Below are positions 48,339 through 60,164 of a stretch of DNA of 64,000 nucleotides, piece by piece. Source of the DNA: Pegea sp. RAD2-039 (lineage: Eukaryota > Chordata > Thaliacea > Salpida > Salpidae); contig JAQGEQ010000270.1 in NCBI GenBank assembly GCA_034620365.1, forward strand, positions 682,001-746,000. The letters are read 5' to 3'. Made by a program: the position numbers and the translations under genes. The notes beneath the pieces are model-generated. The model made no database searches and had not been told where the DNA came from. It saw only the letters and a list, made by a program, of their open reading frames with translations. How positions within the stretch are numbered: position 1 is the stretch's first letter; each line of letters starts with the position of its first letter.

Positions 48339-50974
48339 ATGAATTCTAGCTTCTTCTCTCGGCGAGCTGCAACTTTCATTCGAAATATTCATGGAAAATC
48401 TGGTAGATACAAAAAACTTGGATTTTTTTGTTATTTATCTTTAAAATAAAACTTAATACCAGTTGTCATAGAAAAAATATCTTTAATTTATATTAAATTT
48501 CTTTATGTAACTAAAAAAATGTTAACAATTTATTATTCTAGACTTATTAGCTGTCAGATCTCGAGTTCCAACTTCAAGGTCCATGTCTGGATTCAGTCCT
48601 TTTAAAGGCATGCCTGATAAGTTTAAAGGACCTATCTGTGGAGCTGTTATTGGTGGAATTGTTTTCACACATGTAAGTAAATGTTTTAAAGATCTAATTT
48701 GTATACTTTTATTGGTAGCTAATATGTTTTATTTTGTTTTTTTATTAATACCTTTTTTAGCTCATATCAAGACTTTGATAAGTTTTTTTTTTAAGTTTTT
48801 TTTCTATTTTAGAGCATTAATTACTGTTCAACTATGGTAAAAAGAATTGAAGACTTTGAAAATGGAACCTTCAATCCGAAGCTAGTGAAAGAGTATAATC
48901 ATGAAGATATCCGAAAGTTGAAGTTTGTGAGTAGATAAATTAGTAGATAAAGTATTTCAACAAATTGTAATTGCATTTTTTTCATGTTATAGTTGATGCT
49001 TGGTGAGGATCCAGGTGAGTTGTTGTTTCTTTATTCAGTACAAAATATTTATCGCATTTTTTGTAGATGATGATGATGAAGATGAGGAAGAAGATGATGA
49101 AGAAGAGGAAGAAGCTGAACAAGAGGTACGTTGTGTACAACATGTGTAAATGTTCATCTTAATTTAATCACACTTTAAATTTGACATTTTTTAAACTGAA
49201 ATTTATTTGTTATTAGGAAGAAGCTGAAGAAGAAGAAGGTATGACTTTCTATCAATTGCTTTTTGTGTTTTAGCTTTTACTAACATTTTTCAAACATTAC
49301 CACTTGTTTTTGCATGCAACAAGCGGTTAGTTTGCTTCTTGGTTTAATTATTTACAAATAAGATATAAAGATGAAAGTTTATAATAAGCAAAAGAGATAA
49401 GCTTAGTCAGGTAATCTACTATCAGTTGAGTGATATAATTGATGAAACTTATTTCTCTTGTGAATGTGTGTTGTGTACGATGCAATTTTGATTTGATTCA
49501 GAATCCAAACAGGAATTATTGCTTTCAGTATAAACAAGACTTTTTTAGAATCAAAGAGTACAAAAAGATTTGTCATCTTTGCGATTATCTCTTCCTGCTA
49601 ACTCAAAACGCACTTTTCAACAAGTTCTATAACTTTTCAATGTTACAATACTCACTCTCAAAGCCTATCAGAAAGTTGAAAAAAGTTAGAATAAATGTTT
49701 GAAGAAATAGGTTAAAAAATTCATGAAATTTGTCGGATTTAAATTGATCGATTTTAACCTGTGTTTTCATTTGCTTATTGCTATCTTGACCGACTTTCAA
49801 AGTGTCATTGAAATATCAGGTGAGATCTGTTGATGCTTTTATATTTTACTTTTCATAGATCTCTTTGCTTTATTTCATTGATTTGTTAATTATCAAATCC
49901 TTTTTCATCTTAAACCTTCTCTTTTGCAGACGCAAGCGAGGGTTCTTCCGATGAAGAGGTGACTTTTGTTTGTATATTTCATTTTATAAGAAGCATCTTT
50001 TTGTTTAGTTAGTGATCGAGTTAAACTTACAGCTTCTTTATAGACTAATAACTAAATTCTAATTTGTTTACTTTAGACTTGCCAAGAAGCTGAAGAAGAA
50101 ATTGAAACAGAAAATAGCTCAGAAGAATCAGAATCTGTTAATGAAGAATCAGAATCTGTAGAAGCTCCAGTTGAATCCGTAGAAGTTGAATCTGTAGAAG
50201 CTCCAGTTGAATCTGTAGAAACTCCAGTTGAATCTGTAGAAACTCCACTTGAATCTGTAGAAGCTCCAGTTGAATCTGTAGAAACTCCAGTTGAATCCGT
50301 AGAAGTTGAATCTGTAGAAGCTCCAGTTGAATCTGTAGAAACTCCAGTTGAATCCGTAGAAGTTGAATCTGTAGAAACTCCAGTTGAATCTGTAGAAACT
50401 CCAGTTGAATCCGTAGAAGTTGAATCTGTAGAAACTCCAGTTGAATCTGTAGAAGTAGTTTCTCAAGAAACAGTTGAACTTACTGATTCTTCAGCTACTC
50501 AAGAAGTCATTCCTATAAATTATGTTCCTGAAAAAGGTGAAACTGTTGGTAAGTGAATCGTCCCATCCATTTTACTTGGTTGCTAAACTGACCACTACAT
50601 TTTTGTAAAACTTCAATTGTATCCAAATTATTTGTCAAATTTATTTGCTTCAGCTGCTAAAATCAGGATCCTATTTTAATCTAGTTTTGGCAATTTCAGA
50701 AAAAACTTGGCAATTTTAAATTTCTGCAATTTGTGGATTATATGAATCATGAAAGATTCTGACTTGATCATTTTATTTCTCATATTTTGTTTCTTTTTGT
50801 TTTTTAACTATGCCTTTTACCAAATTGACTTTGAAATTTTCATTTCAGATGTGAAAGAATATGGAAAAGACGTCGTCTTATTTGTTGGTAAGTTTCACAT
50901 CTGTTTTTGAAAATAATTTTTATAGTTTGCTGATAACTAAATACTTATTTGCAGGAAAAGAAAACTCAGCTTAG
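48339..50974 (+). CDS. Acidic repeat protein with putative mitochondrial presequence and one membrane segment
   Basis: Not assigned to a family. About ten exons, starting near 48339, 48545, 48814, 48992, 49067, 49218, 49931, 50079, 50850 and 50955. The N-terminus MNSSFFSRRAATFIRNIHGK is Arg/Ser/hydroxyl-rich without acids, like a mitochondrial targeting sequence. Next come a short basic region, a Gly-rich hydrophobic segment (GPICGAVIGGIVFTH) and a small conserved-looking block (MVKRIEDFENGTFNPKLVKE). A long Asp/Glu run is followed by the ESVETPV repeat array. The protein ends VKEYGKDVVLFVGKENSA. Layout recalls glutamate-rich mitochondrial membrane proteins such as MGARP, but no homology can be claimed. 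The exons joined in consistent phase. AATAAAG near 51160 may be its polyadenylation signal. Confidence 0.75.
50130..50466 (+). repeat. 21-bp coding minisatellite (VESVE[T/A]P)
   Basis: GTTGAATCTGTAGAAACTCC-type units of 21 bp alternate with a shorter VESVEVESVE form, giving more than a dozen VESVE cores. Third-base identity between units shows recent spread. The antisense frame of FYRFNWS repeats is a by-product. Confidence 0.9.
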
Positions 50975-51861
50975 ATAACTCACAAATTTCGTTGACAAGT
51001 ATGTCTCAATGAAACTTCAGATATGTGCTGATAATACTTCCTAATTTTTTTCAGAAAATTTGCATCTGATATGTCAATGAAATTCCTGTTTGTTGTTGAA
51101 TTGTTGACAGGAAATTAATTTGCAAATTTTCACATTTACGCGAAAATATTAGTTTAGATAATAAAGTTATCTGTTTTCAACTGTTGTGTTTCTTCATCAA
51201 CTCAAAAAAGTTTGATGTAAAACTGATTTTGAAAACGTATGAATGTGCATTGATGTGGTGATTGTTTGATTGATTTCACTTCTGCACATTTATTTAGTTT
51301 CAGAGTTCTTACGATTAACTTTTATTGAGATAATTCAGATGCTAGTGAGGTAAACAGACGAGCTTCAGATATAAAATTCAAATTTTATCAATTTAATTCC
51401 ATCTTGTTTCAACCAAATATTTATTTTTCAGATTAAACTTTTTACTTCTTGGAGCTTCTTCAATGTATTTCTCAACGATGAAGATTCTCTCAGATCTAAT
51501 CTTATGCTTCTCAATAATCAAGTTTAATTTCTATTTCAGCACAAATACAATCTTCTGCTGATATTATATTGCTATTTTTTAAAATCCGTATTTTCAGTGT
51601 GTTGGCTGAGCAACTTGGTAAGAGCGTTACGAGTATAAAAGTTAAAAAACCATTTGGTTTGATCTAGACAAGCTCCTCGACCAATAGAACGCGTTTTCTA
51701 AGTTTAAGTCTTTATAACATATGTAGTATTTGTTGCTTTTAACAACTACGTCAAAGCGCATTCCTATTTTAATTCCTAAAAATGGTTTGAAGGTTGCTTA
51801 AAATATAAACCAATCAATTGTTGAGCAATATGAATCTTTTCCATCAAAACTAGTATAAGAT
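50975..51861. other. Intergenic interval with a tRNA-like segment
   Basis: AT-rich 3' flank. 51597-51690 (+) reads TGGCTGAGCAACTTGGTAAG and later GGTTTGATCTAGAC, resembling tRNA A and B boxes with degenerate stems. It is probably an old tRNA-derived SINE head, not a gene. No coding region. Confidence 0.4.
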
Positions 51862-52570
51862 CATGAATTGATCATAATAGTATGTGCAATATGTCGAAGA
51901 AAACTCGATAAGTTATAACCTAAAAACAGATTTATATTTGAATCAGAGAATTAGTATTTATGTGTAGAAAATTCAGGTGACTTTTGTTTAGCTAGTACTT
52001 CAAGTTGCTTAAAAAGTTGTTTTGAAATGAGAAAGATTTTATTTGTGGAAACTTTCGATTTTTAGAGGTGAAAGATAATTCTAAAATTTATCTATATTCT
52101 TTAAAGACCAACCAAAAATTTTATTATGATTTGAACATCTTCTGTGACTTAGAACGTCTCAAACTTGTTACATCTTTTTCTTTCTACAACTTAATTATAC
52201 GTTATAGGTATTATTTATGGGAATGTGTGTTAGCGAGAGGTGCTCTCTTCAGGCACCCTCCTTCGCATTTATTGCAATAAATGAATAATTATGTTCAATG
52301 TCAAACTTGTTATTATGAATTTTTACGGCTGGTAATTTCCATCTAAAAAATCAACATCAGTTTATCCAAATAAACTTTCAGATTTATATTATGCGAGAAG
52401 AAATGCTGAAGCTAATGAGGTTTAAAATAGTAAATACCAAAGTTGATGTTAAAAATTATCTCTTCTAAACTTCTTTAATGATTAAGTTTAGCACACAAGT
52501 TCTCAAAAAAAGTAATTCTAAGTTTAACTCAGTTTAAAGAATTTAAGTTAAGATTTATGGTGGATAGATT
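51862..52570 (+). repeat. Interspersed repeat A, copy 2, interrupted by an insertion
   Basis: 51862-51957 and 52383-52570 together match the contiguous 36180-36495 copy in reverse orientation. The intervening 425 bp or so (51960-52385) is absent from the other copy and includes the SINE-like core at 52210-52270. This copy therefore records a nested insertion. Confidence 0.75.
52205..52272 (+). repeat. SINE-like core repeat, copy 3
   Basis: TGTTAGCGAGAGGTGCTCTC followed by TTCAGGCACCCTCCTTCGCA and an ATTTATTGCAATAAATG tail. Same core as copies at 20603 and 45920, in plus orientation. No adjacent tRNA-like head within 100 bp. Confidence 0.75.
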
Positions 52571-53139
52571 TATTATTTTTAAAATTATAAATTGAATTAT
52601 ATATTTATTATATATTAAATTATTATTTATTAGTGGATAGCTGTTACCGCTTTGAAACTCTAGAAGAGTTTTTCGTGTTTATAAATAAAGAAAAGATCTG
52701 TTGAAGCTAGCTAGTCTCCACAGTAGTTTTCCTGATTTAAAGAAATATTCGTAAGATCTTTTTGGAAAAGAAACTTTAGAAGAGTTTTTTGTCTATATAA
52801 ATGGATTTTTTAACCTTCAAGAACTGCACTTCATAAAATTTTAAAAGATTCGAATTCAACTGACGTAAGTCATAAGTGTTCGAGACTCTGCTGTTGCTAA
52901 GAAACATTCTTTCACGCGAACAGTAAGTTCACCTTCATATAAAATCCGCGGTTGAAATAAAAGTCTTACCTTCTCCCACACACTTTCATAAATAACTTGT
53001 CATTAAGTAGATGAAGTCAGTTTTATATAGACACGTTGAGCTGAAATTGTTAGGAAGGAATGACAAATAAAAGATCACAGTTGAATTAGATGCACTAAAG
53101 TAGAACGTTGAAGTTTGTGAATAGATTTGTAGGAAAAGA
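52571..53139. other. Intergenic interval
   Basis: AT-rich. Two similar phrases (CTAGAAGAGTTTTTCGTGTT near 52660 and TTAGAAGAGTTTTTTGTCTA near 52776) suggest a small diverged duplication. No gene seen. Confidence 0.4.
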
Positions 53140-55166
53140 TCAGCGGTAATTTCGACTTTTCCATTCTCTAGCATTTTCAAATCCGTTTCTACATTTCTCA
53201 TAATCAGTCATAGTCATTCTCAAATCATGTTTAGTGGCCAACACAAAAGGACCTAAAATAAATCAGTTAATTGATTTGGTGATTGTACATCAGATCATCA
53301 GGCTATAACCGGCTTGACTGACCTGATCGACAAACCGGCTCCTTGATAGGTTGCCCTGCCACTAATAGCAAGCGACAAGCCTCTGCTCCATTATTAGATA
53401 TCGTTACGTGATCCCCATCTTCAAGAACCGCTGTATTGTGGGAATTTACCTGTAAGTAAGGAACATTTCATCAAATTGAAACGTTACAAATAGTATCAGC
53501 ATTAAACTTGGAAACTTAAATGTCGAAGTGAATTCAAGTAGCAATACGTCGAATATTCATTTGAAGTTTACAAATTGAACAATAAACTACTTTATCTATT
53601 CAACGTGCAACTGCATCATACAGCTCTTATAACGAACATAACAATATAACTATAGAAAGATAATAAAAGATCTCGAGTACTAGAGTTCAACTGAAGTAGA
53701 AACATGCCGAAAGCAAATCGAGCAAATTATGATGAAATTTACAATAAAATAGAAAATTGAATTTTCATACTTTAGTGTCATTCAGATTAACACTTCCTTC
53801 TAAGACATAAACAAAAGCTGACCAACCAACAGGTACATCCTGAAGATGAGATGAGCCAGTCTCGAGGGTAAAGTCCAAGTACAAGATCGGGGTTTGAGTT
53901 GTAACAGTAGTCTGAAAAGAACTTTTTCTTTCAACTAATTTCATTGAAAACTTGAAATATCTTTTAATCAAACCAACTCACCCTAGTTCCCATGCTTTCA
54001 CCTGCTAGCACCGACACACTTACCCCATTTTCAGATATTTTTGGGATATCTTCACAAGACAGCTCCTAAAAATAGAAAATCTGGAAGAAGCTAGATAGTA
54101 TTTGCTAGAAGCACATATTACAAACAAAGCAGGAACTTTTTCGCGCGTTGCTAGTAGCACCCTGGAACAACTACATATGTAGTCAGCACTTTACACATAC
54201 TTATTGACACGATGAACCTAAAAGTAGCTCAAAGTTGAATCTATTCAACGTTTCCATGGCAACTGTGTTTCATGAAAAGAGAGTTCTATTTACCTGGTAC
54301 CTTGGTGGACACATTTTTAGGGATTTGGGTAAGTTGACCCAAAGTTGAACAACCCAGGCCTCTTCAGTACCATGTGGCATTTCTGAGTGTACAATTCCCC
54401 GACCTTCAAAGAAATTCATCAAAAATTGATGTTTCAAAAATGAAGACAAATTGCAAGCTACCAGCAGTCATCCATTGCAAGTCTCCCCTTTTTATAATTC
54501 CTTCATTACCCAGAAAGTCTTCATGACGTATTGCCCCCTTCAATACATACGTGACAGTTTCAAAACCTCTGTGAGGATGATCAGGAAAACCTGATAAACA
54601 AATAAATCAGTTGATGATTGAAATTTACTCAAAAGCTACCATTGGGTAATTTCACTTTTCCTTCATCAAGTAGTAGAAATGGGTCTAGCTGTTCGAGCCC
54701 CGGCTTCCCAATACTTCTTCGAACTTTAGCTCCCATTCCTTCGCTCATTTCAGAGCTATAAATGATCTTTAATACCTTTAAGATGTTTGACAATTAAACT
54801 TAGAAATGATAAATTTTCTGACTTTTGGTAAACATTTGCTATTCTGATCAGCTTTACTTCAAATATTCACTTAAAACATTAAAGGGTTGGTTCTACATGA
54901 AAACTTTCTCACATAATTTTAGTTATTATTGTTCTAAAAAACTAATTAAGATTCAGATTTCATCGATTATCGAAAATGTTTAAATTTTGTACAAAAGCTG
55001 ATTTTATAACAGAAAAGTTGTTAAGTTTATTAAATCCTCATCTTTAGATATTAACCCAAATGCTAGCCTTTCTATAGTAGATTTCAATAAAATTTTTACT
55101 GCCAAAAGTATAACTATAAAATTAGAAAAGAAATTTTAAACTTACTTTTCTCGCTACACTTGCCAT
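53140..55166 (-). CDS. PIR: Pirin
   Basis: Bicupin iron protein of the nucleus, a redox-sensitive transcriptional cofactor in vertebrates. Bacterial and plant relatives have quercetinase or other activities. Eight exons from MASVARK at 55166 to the stop at 53140-53142. The N-terminal cupin carries [20 protein letters not shown] (two metal-binding His in HPH) and [15 protein letters not shown] (third His and the Glu). These are the four expected ligands. [16 protein letters not shown] links to the C-terminal cupin, seen as [15 protein letters not shown], then [14 protein letters not shown], then [13 protein letters not shown]. The ending [15 protein letters not shown] is typical. The first exon is only 21 nt long. 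Length (about 290 residues) is normal. Confidence 0.95.
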
Positions 55167-55928
55167 TAAAGATTAGAAATTTAAAAAACCTTAAAACAAC
55201 AAATTCAACAAAAATGAAGTTTATTCATTCCAAAATGCTTTTCTGAGACAAATAAATAAATTTAAAATAACCGCTTAAGCCTCATAATATAGAACAAAAC
55301 TACAATAAGATATATTCAAATAGTTTATACTATACAAGCCTTCTCGCTCAAAAGCTTATGTCTAGAGAAGTTGCAAAGATGGTAGTAGAAACAAATTTAT
55401 TGTAAGATACAACAAACTTCTGCAGAATATCTCTAAGAATTAGTACTCACTACAGATATCATAAATGGTACAAAGTTTTATATTCTACATAATAGAATGA
55501 ACAAAAATTAGGAAGGCAGTTGAAGAAAAAGTAATAAATAATAAAAGTTTAGATCAACTACAAGATGTCAGTTACAATTGAAAGCTTCGATATACTGATA
55601 CAATTTTGATTTTAAAAACACCTACAGACACATCTCTACCAGTTTCTGATAATAGTTTCTAAGAAAGGAATGATTTTGTTTCCTATTTTCATAAACACTA
55701 AACAATTATGAAATAGAAGCAACCAAATATTTATATATAATCAGTAAGTCATTTATATTTCTAAAGCAGTGAAAGTTATTTTAAATTAAAACCAAATGTT
55801 CAGTTTTTTTCACTTTTAAATATATCTGATTTAAAAGTTTATTCAAAGTACCAAAATTTTTCATTTTTATCAAAATAATTGTACTTAAAAATCCCTAATC
55901 ATAAAGAATACAAAATATTTTCAATAAT
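55167..55928. other. Intergenic interval
   Basis: AT-rich spacer between pirin and BDP1, both on the minus strand. It should include the pirin promoter. Nothing else seen. Confidence 0.45.
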
Positions 55929-57872
55929 TTACACTTGATAAGAGTTTGAATCTTTTATGGAAGGTGATGAAATGTTGATAATAACTGGTAGAGTAACTTC
56001 ATGGTGTGTACCTATAGTTGATTGACAAGCTTTATTTTTATCTTCATTCAAAACCACTTCCTTGAAATCTTCTACAAATGAACTATTCTTATCATTTGAT
56101 GATGAATGAGTGAATTTATCGAGAGGAACATCAATAAAATGCTGCTTTTTTAAAGTAGAATCAATTTTTTCTGGATTTCGTTTTGATTCAAGTCGATATT
56201 TTCGCCTTAACTCATCTTCGGATCTATTTTTAAACATACTTTTCATCAGATTAAAATCAAGTCCTACAATTTTTACAGCTTCATAAAAGTCACGGGTTTG
56301 ACGTTGAGACCAGGTAGTGCGCTTAGAAACAGGTTTACGTCTGTAACTATTTGAGTTGACGATGATGGACGAAGCATCAATGATTTCTTGAGACTCATCG
56401 ATCTCATGAGTATTAACTTCAATGCTATCGCTATCAAGGATTATTTTACCATGTTCATCAACACGTAGCTGAGGTACGGATGTGTTTTTACGGTTTTTAC
56501 GATTCATCTTGAGCTTCAAACTTTCTTCTTTGTTACTTTCTTGAATAGAAGCCAAATGCTTCTTGGCTTCTTCTAATTTGCGTTGTTGCTCTCTTTGGCG
56601 TACTCTAATGCCCATTTCTTTGCCAGCTGATTTAGTTGGATTCAAGTATATGAAATCAGACATTGAAAACACATCATAATCTAATTGTGGCCACTTGCCT
56701 TCTTCACCGATCTTTTCTTCAATCTCTTGTAACTTTTTTTTTACTTTAATTTTATGTTTTCGTTCTGAAGGTTCATTTGACGCGTTTTTTAAGTTTCGTT
56801 TTCTCGTTTTAGTTGTAGGTCTTCTTCTTAAATGATTGCCAGCTTCAACATCTTCAGATAGTTCACTGTTAGCAGTTTCAGCTGAAACTAAACTACTATG
56901 GGTACTATTAACTTCTAAATGACTTAAATCAGAAGCGTCACAAAACTTTCCTGTAGATTCACACTCATTTATTGTTGTACAATCTATTTTTGCTGTAAAA
57001 ATATCATCAGGTGTTGGACTAGGTTTATTCTCGATACCTTCTACTGAGTCTTGATTAACATTGTTGCTTACTTCATTTTCGATAACATTACCTTCGATTG
57101 TTTTATTAAATGATGCAACTATAGATTGAATACTTGTATGATTACAATCATCTTCTTCTGTATTTGTATCACATGGTATAATCGTAGATACAACCATAGA
57201 TTCATTTTGCGAAATACTTTCTTCATGATCTTTACCTACATCTGTTGAAGAAGTTTTTGGAGCAACCACAAGCTTGTGACGCCTTGAAAGTTGTTTAGTA
57301 GTTGGTTTACCAGCAATAGTCTCATCTCCGTCTTTTTTCAAAACTTTTTCAGTTTCAACTGAAAGATTATTTTCTTCTTGATTTTTACTTTTTGATGAAT
57401 TGCTTTTTACATCTGTTGGAGCAGTTTTTGGAGCAATCACAGCCTTGCGACGTCTTGAAAGTTTACTGCCAGTTGCTTTATTAATGACCGCATTACTTTT
57501 AGTTTCTTCTGAAATTTTATTAATTTCATTTAGAGCATCTTTTTCTTCCTCATTTTTGTTGGTAGATGTATTTTTTTTCAACAAAGTAACTTTAGGAGCT
57601 AATGTAGCTTTTCGGCGCCTCAAAAACGCTGTTTTAACAATTGGAACTTTATCATCACATTTTTCATTCCTATCATTTTTTAAGTCATCAACTTCTAAGA
57701 CATCACTGTTATCAGTTTTAACAACATCCACCTTACTAGCAATATCATTTTTAGATGAAGTAGTTATTTTAACATCATTTGAATTAGATTCAATTTTTTT
57801 GCTGTCTTCATCATTCAAATTACTTCTTTTGTCTTTATTCAATGTAAATTTAGGTTTTCTTCGTCGAAACAT
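55929..57872 (-). CDS. BDP1: Transcription factor TFIIIB subunit B'' (BDP1), single exon
   Basis: BDP1 with BRF and TBP forms TFIIIB, which positions RNA polymerase III. 647 residues. The N-terminal half is low-complexity and contains spaced RRRK-x(4)-APK motifs (RRRKPKFTL at the start, then RRRKATLAPK, RRRKAVIAPK, RRHKLVVAPK). The conserved region follows: WPQLDYDVFSMSDFIYLNP, then REQQRKLEE, then VDEHGKIILDSDSIEV. The extended SANT/Myb domain is at about residues 515-575 (KRTTWSQRQTRDFYEAVKIV, GLDFNLMKSMF, RKYRLESKRNPEKID). The C-terminal tail is short compared with vertebrate BDP1. No introns. Start is MFRRRK, like MFRRA in vertebrates. Confidence 0.92.
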   Translation of the reverse strand: MFRRRKPKFTLNKDKRSNLNDEDSKKIESNSNDVKITTSSKNDIASKVDVVKTDNSDVLEVDDLKNDRNEKCDDKVPIVKTAFLRRRKATLAPKVTLLKKNTSTNKNEEEKDALNEINKISEETKSNAVINKATGSKLSRRRKAVIAPKTAPTDVKSNSSKSKNQEENNLSVETEKVLKKDGDETIAGKPTTKQLSRRHKLVVAPKTSSTDVGKDHEESISQNESMVVSTIIPCDTNTEEDDCNHTSIQSIVASFNKTIEGNVIENEVSNNVNQDSVEGIENKPSPTPDDIFTAKIDCTTINECESTGKFCDASDLSHLEVNSTHSSLVSAETANSELSEDVEAGNHLRRRPTTKTRKRNLKNASNEPSERKHKIKVKKKLQEIEEKIGEEGKWPQLDYDVFSMSDFIYLNPTKSAGKEMGIRVRQREQQRKLEEAKKHLASIQESNKEESLKLKMNRKNRKNTSVPQLRVDEHGKIILDSDSIEVNTHEIDESQEIIDASSIIVNSNSYRRKPVSKRTTWSQRQTRDFYEAVKIVGLDFNLMKSMFKNRSEDELRRKYRLESKRNPEKIDSTLKKQHFIDVPLDKFTHSSSNDKNSSFVEDFKEVVLNEDKNKACQSTIGTHHEVTLPVIINISSPSIKDSNSYQV

Positions 57873-57989
57873 TATTGTAACTATAATTATTCAAAAATTA
57901 ATTAACATACCTTCAAAAAAATTATAATTATTGTCATGGTAATATTATAAATATATCTAAGTTTATGAGAAAAGAAAAAGTATCAACAA

Positions 57990-58265
57990 AAACCCGGGTA
58001 GAAGGGCCCTTTCTATGACAGCACTTCTAAGAGGCACAAGACTCCAAATCTAAAGCCGGAGTTGGAGCCTCATAGGAAGTTTGTCACTATACACAGTTTC
58101 CTTCCAACAGCATTTGCACGTTAACTGGGTGCAGCTGAATCAGTCCTTCTGTTCCATTACCTTGTTGGCATGAAGAGCTGCATGGGAAACAAATGAATCT
58201 CTGTTATTCTGCCCTGGCTTACAGAATGGCCGTTCTCGGCCAAAGCAGACCACCTAGTTGTTCTT
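57990..58265 (-). repeat. Dispersed repeat B, copy 1
   Basis: GC-richer block whose reverse complement aligns with 60165-60450. Shared strings are GAACAGAAGGACTGAT, GCAGCTGCA(C/T)CCAG, AGTGACAAAC and CTATGAGGCT. Ends and coding content are unclear. Probably a non-autonomous transposon or decayed retroelement fragment. Confidence 0.75.
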
Positions 58266-60164
58266 CTAACATTAAAAATGTAAGTAAGTATTTGCTATAA
58301 ATTATAGATATACTATTTTATTGATTATTTAATCATTTTTATATAACAAAATAACAATTAAAAGCATATTTACTATACTTAACACTAAGGTTGTAGCTGA
58401 AGAAAAATATAAATAACACACTTAATATTAAATAACAAAGAAATTCAATTAATGTATGCACTCATATATATTCAAGACTATACATACAAAGTTTATTGAA
58501 ATGATGCAAGTGAATATATAATCTAAACTTTAATTCTCTAAACTTATTGCTTTTAAGTTTATAAAATATAACTAATAAAATAAATTTTGTTAGTTACTTA
58601 TAATTACAATTTCTTGCACCAACCATTATTCATTAACGAGCAAAACTGATAAATTTATATTTTTAAATTAATATAATAATAAAACATCAACAACGTTTGA
58701 TTTGTTAAAATAATAACACAATATAAGTATAATTTTAAAAAATGAAATTTATATAATACTAAAATACAATATAAACTTGCTTCGTGTCAGAGGCCTATTT
58801 GGAACAAGCCAGAAATAAGTTAAATCAAAAAATTAAAAATTAAGGAGATAAAAAATAAAAAATAAAGTATCTGAAATATCGATAAAAACTTCTCACTTGA
58901 AAAGCTTATGAAACAATAAATTAAATATTGTTTTTATAATTAACTACAAGAGGGCGGTAAAGCACACACTAATGAGCTTTAATAAAAAAGTCAAATTGTC
59001 AATTTAACAAAATGAGTTAATTGTAAACAATTTGCTTTAATATCTATAACTAAATAGTGTCTAAACTTATTATAAGTACTTTATAACTATTATTAAAAGC
59101 TTACTTCAAATGCAAATTTCGATTTACAGTAACTTCTACTTTTTCTAGTTAACTTCTCAACTTCGACAATAAACTCGAAAATTGATGATCGTACAAGCAA
59201 AATTATCATTTCATATAAACTCGTTATCATATCATATAAATAGCTGTATTATCAGCTCTCAAATTTGACCTTAATTACTTTAAGATTTCGCTTTAAAGCT
59301 TGTTACTTGTCTCAGAAGCTCTTTAGAGCATAATATAATAAAATTTGAAGACTTTCATACTTCTTAAAGCTTTCAAACTATAAAGTTTCTATCTACGCCT
59401 AAACTACAAGTTTCAGTTTTCATGTTGACATTTTAAAGATATTTATTATAGCAGCTCAATCACAAAATGAATGAAAACTAATGAAATAGAAATTATTAAC
59501 AAACAAGAGATATTTTCTTTTGTTGGTAATATTGCTGACAATTTTATATGAATTTGGCACAGTTTTAAAGAAAATTGTGTATTGCATCTGCAAGTTTTTA
59601 TTTTCTGACATGAACTCATCTAGAAATGTTACTTTGCTTTTTTAGTCGACAACCCAGGTTTGAATCAAACTAGAAAAACTAACTAAAAACTTAATTAGGT
59701 CGAGTTTCGTATTGTCAGCAGGAAGTTTCACATTGCCAGCAGCATACACTAAACACTTTTCTCAGTCAACCTATATGCTTGTTATACTTAGGATTTGAGC
59801 AACTTAACACTTTTCTGTATTATAAATCTTTAAAAGCCAGACTTCTTAAGCACAACCATGTGTGGCCTACAGTAAGAATACAAATGGTGATTACTACAAG
59901 TTGTACGTACTACAAATATTTTCATACTGAAGACTTCGGGCATACTAAATGCATCAACAGTTGTAGTTTTAATAGCAAACTGGATTAAAACAAATGCACT
60001 GAGGTTAAAGCTTTTCCCGATGTTATCGATGACGAGTTTATCCAGCTTGTTGATAATCTGACAATGCTGACAACTGTTCAAAGGTCAAGTCCAACAATTA
60101 TAATTGATGGTTTCATTACCGAAATTAATAATTGATCGAAAGAGAGTTATCCCTTAGAAAAAGA
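58266..60164. other. AT-rich spacer between inverted repeat-B copies
   Basis: About 1.9 kb, mostly A/T, lying between oppositely oriented copies of repeat B. No gene recognised. Short frames near 59.8-60.1 kb look incidental. Confidence 0.45.

Noticed and set aside
50149-50466. 105-codon minus-strand frame of FYRFNWS repeats
   Set aside because: Antisense of the VESVETP coding repeat.
57400-57927. 175-codon plus-strand hydrophobic frame
   Set aside because: Antisense shadow of BDP1, which has clear homology on the minus strand.
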